From Acanthornis magna (Eukaryota; Chordata; Aves; Passeriformes; Acanthizidae): 64,000 nucleotides of DNA. The position numbers and the translations under genes are program-made. This document shows positions 62,247 through 64,000 of the stretch, in pieces (position 1 is the stretch's first letter; each line of letters begins with the position of its first letter). The notes below the pieces were generated by a model. That model ran no database searches and was not told the DNA's origin. It saw only the letters and a list, made by a program, of their open reading frames with translations. The DNA lies in contig JAWUZG010000004.1 of the NCBI GenBank assembly GCA_036785705.1, positions 8,962,501 to 9,026,500 on the forward strand. Direction: 5' to 3'.

Positions 62247-62704
62247 TTCAAAAGCTGAACACACAAGCAAAGCAAAACAAAGAATTAATTCACTGCTTCC
62301 CATGGGCAGGCAGGTGTTCAGCCATCTCCAGGAGAGCAGGGCCCCATCACATGTAACGGTGACTTGGGAAGATGAAAACCATTCCTGCAAATGTACCCCC
62401 TCTCCCTCCTTCTTCCCCCCACTTTATATACTGAGCACGATGCTATACAGTCTGGAATACCCCTTTGGTCAGTTTGGGTCACCTGTCCCAGCTGTGTCTC
62501 CTCCTAACTTCCCATGCACCCTCAATATCCTTGTCAGCTTGGCAGTGTGAAAAGCAGAAAAGACCTTGGCTCTGTGTTAGCCCTGCTCAGCAACAACAAA
62601 AATATCTCTGTGTCGTCAACCCTGTGGTCAGCACAAATCCAAAACACAGCTTCATACCAGCCACTGTGAAGAAAATTAGCTCTATTCCAGCCAAAGCCAG
62701 CACA
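62247..62704 (-). mobile_element. ERVL-type LTR, antisense, 3' truncated
   Basis: This is the reverse complement of the LTR family seen at 15780-16355. Landmarks are 'acacaagcaaagcaaaacaa', 'cccatgggcaggcaggtgtt', 'cagccatctccaggagagca', 'catcacatgtaacggtgact' and 'tttatatactgagcacgatg'. Further on come 'acccctttggtcag', 'cctgtcccagctgtgtctcc', 'cacaaatccaaaacacagct' and 'gaagaaaattagctctattc', ending 'agccagcaca' at 62704. The family's 3' end (ttaaactgtc...ggggttaaacca) is absent at the left side, where CR1-derived sequence begins. Confidence 0.85.
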
Positions 62705-63467
62705 CTCTCTCGGAGATATTCAAAAGTCATCTGAACATGGTCCTGTGCAATGGGAAGGAGGTGGGAGGTTGGACAGGGTATATAAGTTAACATGCAGAGT
62801 ATTACATGACTTAATAGGTGAAACAGTTGTCTCATTCTGAACAGAAAATATCTGAAAATAAACCCCAAAAAACAAGTTGGATTTTTCTACTGAAGCTGTA
62901 GTCTTTCCTCACTACTTTTCGTATGCAGTATTTTCCCAGGCTGCAGGGTTTTTATACTTGCACTAGTTGACATTCTTCCTTAAAATTTTGTGAAATAGGC
63001 AGGAATTATGTCACAAAAGAGTAAGCTCTAGCATGAAATTGGAGAGATTATGGAGAGATTATGGGTAGCACTCATAATGTATTGTTTCAATTTACCGTTT
63101 CAGCCTATCTACAGCTTTTCTACATCTGTTTCAATTGAAGTAAAAGAGGAATTTCTTTATCACAATAGAAAGAGGACTGACTGCATGGACAGTGTATGAA
63201 TACATTTGTCATCATTATGCCTGACTTCTTTTCCCTTTCTATCTATATCTGTAATAAAGAAAAGAATTTTAAAAATCTTACCTTGTGATGGGAGTTGTAG
63301 ATATTTATGGTAGTGTATGCAGTGTTATTGGGAATTCAATGGGGCCCTCCTAACCTGAGAAACTACATTCTGCTGAAGAGAACAGAATTTTCAACTACCA
63401 GACATTTGCTTTAAATAGTGAATACCCCCTGGAGGGAGGAACAAAAAAACAATGCGAATAGGAGTTG

Positions 63468-63531
63468 TATATAAAGAAGAGAGCAGGCGGAAGGCTGAGA
63501 GCGTAGTTCCACATGTATTTTCCTCGGAAGT
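63468..63531 (+). promoter_or_regulatory. Candidate core promoter (TATA box, ETS-like site)
   Basis: Positions 63468-63476 read tatataaag, a full consensus TATA box. The expected start site would fall near 63498-63506, in a locally GC-richer stretch. An ETS-type core cggaagt lies at 63525-63531. No recognisable coding exon follows in the window. In AT-rich DNA such boxes arise by chance, so this is a weak candidate only. Confidence 0.15.
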
Positions 63532-63911
63532 GAAGCTAACTTAAGAGGTCCTCACTCCCTACACAAATACACACACCCTGACCCCCCATTTCTTGTTCTC
63601 ATTCACCATCCTCTCTTTGTGCTGTTGAAAACATTTGCAAGGCCACAATGCAGAATAGATCCCTGAAGTGAACTATATTAATGAAAGAGTCTCCAAGGTT
63701 TGTTATTCACATCAATGATTCACTTTACAGCACAGCATTACAAATAGTTGCATTGGTACATTTGAAGAAGTGATGAATTCTAACAGAGACGGGAATCAGC
63801 AAGTGGTGTTAGAAAAGTGATTTTTTTAAACCAGCTTTGCCACTGAAGAGCACATGGACCTGCACATTAGAAACCCATGGGGAAAGAAAAGGTCTGCCGG
63901 TGTCTTATGCT

Positions 63912-63928
63912 GCTTTGCATAACAAAGG
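63912..63928 (-). promoter_or_regulatory. Candidate SOX-POU (OCT) composite binding site
   Basis: The minus strand reads cctttgttatgcaaagc. This contains a SOX half-site (ctttgtt) directly abutting a POU octamer-like half-site (atgcaaa), in the same order and spacing as the known SOX2-OCT4 composite element. The last octamer base is g instead of the preferred t. A further octamer/homeodomain-like cluster (taattgcataatgaat) lies at about 63978-63993. Function is not shown. Confidence 0.3.
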
Positions 63929-64000
63929 CTTTCCTCGGTGCAGTTGTGTTCTGACTTCAGAATTTTTATTTAAGATTAATTGCATAATGAATGCTGAGTT

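Larger units (their letters stand above)
62705..64000. other. Unassigned DNA with possible regulatory motifs, right edge
   Basis: An 11-bp exact duplication (tggagagatta) lies at 63040-63061. A consensus TATA box lies at 63468-63476 and a SOX-POU composite motif at 63912-63928; both are listed separately. I see no ORF with a recognisable product. Confidence 0.4.

Noticed and set aside
1..64000. CRISPR arrays, operons, tRNA/rRNA genes, origins, attachment sites
   Set aside because: The sequence is vertebrate-like. No regularly spaced identical repeats with unique spacers, no tRNA-like T-loop sequence in a cloverleaf context and no rRNA-like sequence were seen.

Overview
The window is vertebrate nuclear DNA, almost certainly from a bird. 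It holds many fragments of CR1 non-LTR retrotransposons, including their characteristic 3' ends related to (ATTCTATG)n. It also holds several ERV long terminal repeats (LTRs) of types I recognise from avian genomes. The background is AT-rich, with no operons, no dense long ORFs and no mammalian repeats such as Alu or L1. This fits a gene-poor intergenic stretch or a very large intron. I cannot name the species, and I see no complete protein-coding gene, no convincing exon and no tRNA or rRNA gene.

Layout, left to right. Positions 1-1550 hold two antisense CR1 fragments. An ERVL-type LTR lies at 2241-2800 (+) and a longer antisense LTR at 5680-6807; the latter produces most of the longer GC-rich ORFs near 6 kb. 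An eroded tandem array with a period of about 29-30 bp spans about 7465-8050. Positions 8.8-14.7 kb contain two perfect palindromes, an antisense LTR piece, an antisense CR1 3' end, a 14-bp-stem hairpin and a three-phase pentanucleotide array. A second sense ERVL-type LTR lies at 15780-16355. From 16.4 to 42 kb the DNA is mostly unassigned, with CR1 pieces at 20.3 kb (-) and 30.1 kb (+), microsatellites and striking G/T- or A/C-rich tracts. At 42.1-43.3 kb a sense CR1 copy is split by about 750 bp of inserted LTR-like sequence. From 43.3 to 57.8 kb almost everything is unassigned. An antisense LTR lies at 57.8-58.2 kb. At 61.1-62.7 kb is a mosaic: a CR1 reverse-transcriptase fragment, a CR1 endonuclease fragment in the wrong order, and a truncated antisense LTR. 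The last 600 bp contain a TATA-like box and a strong SOX-POU composite motif match, so they are the best place to look for regulatory function.

The repeats are decayed: reading frames are interrupted and key catalytic residues are replaced where I could check. The window therefore mainly records old transposition, nesting and microsatellite expansion. I found no convincing previously undescribed biological system. The most useful leads are the minisatellite, the nested and shuffled CR1/LTR loci, the recurrent strand-asymmetric G/T tracts and the candidate regulatory motifs near the right edge. Family assignments rest on recalled consensus sequences, not on a search.
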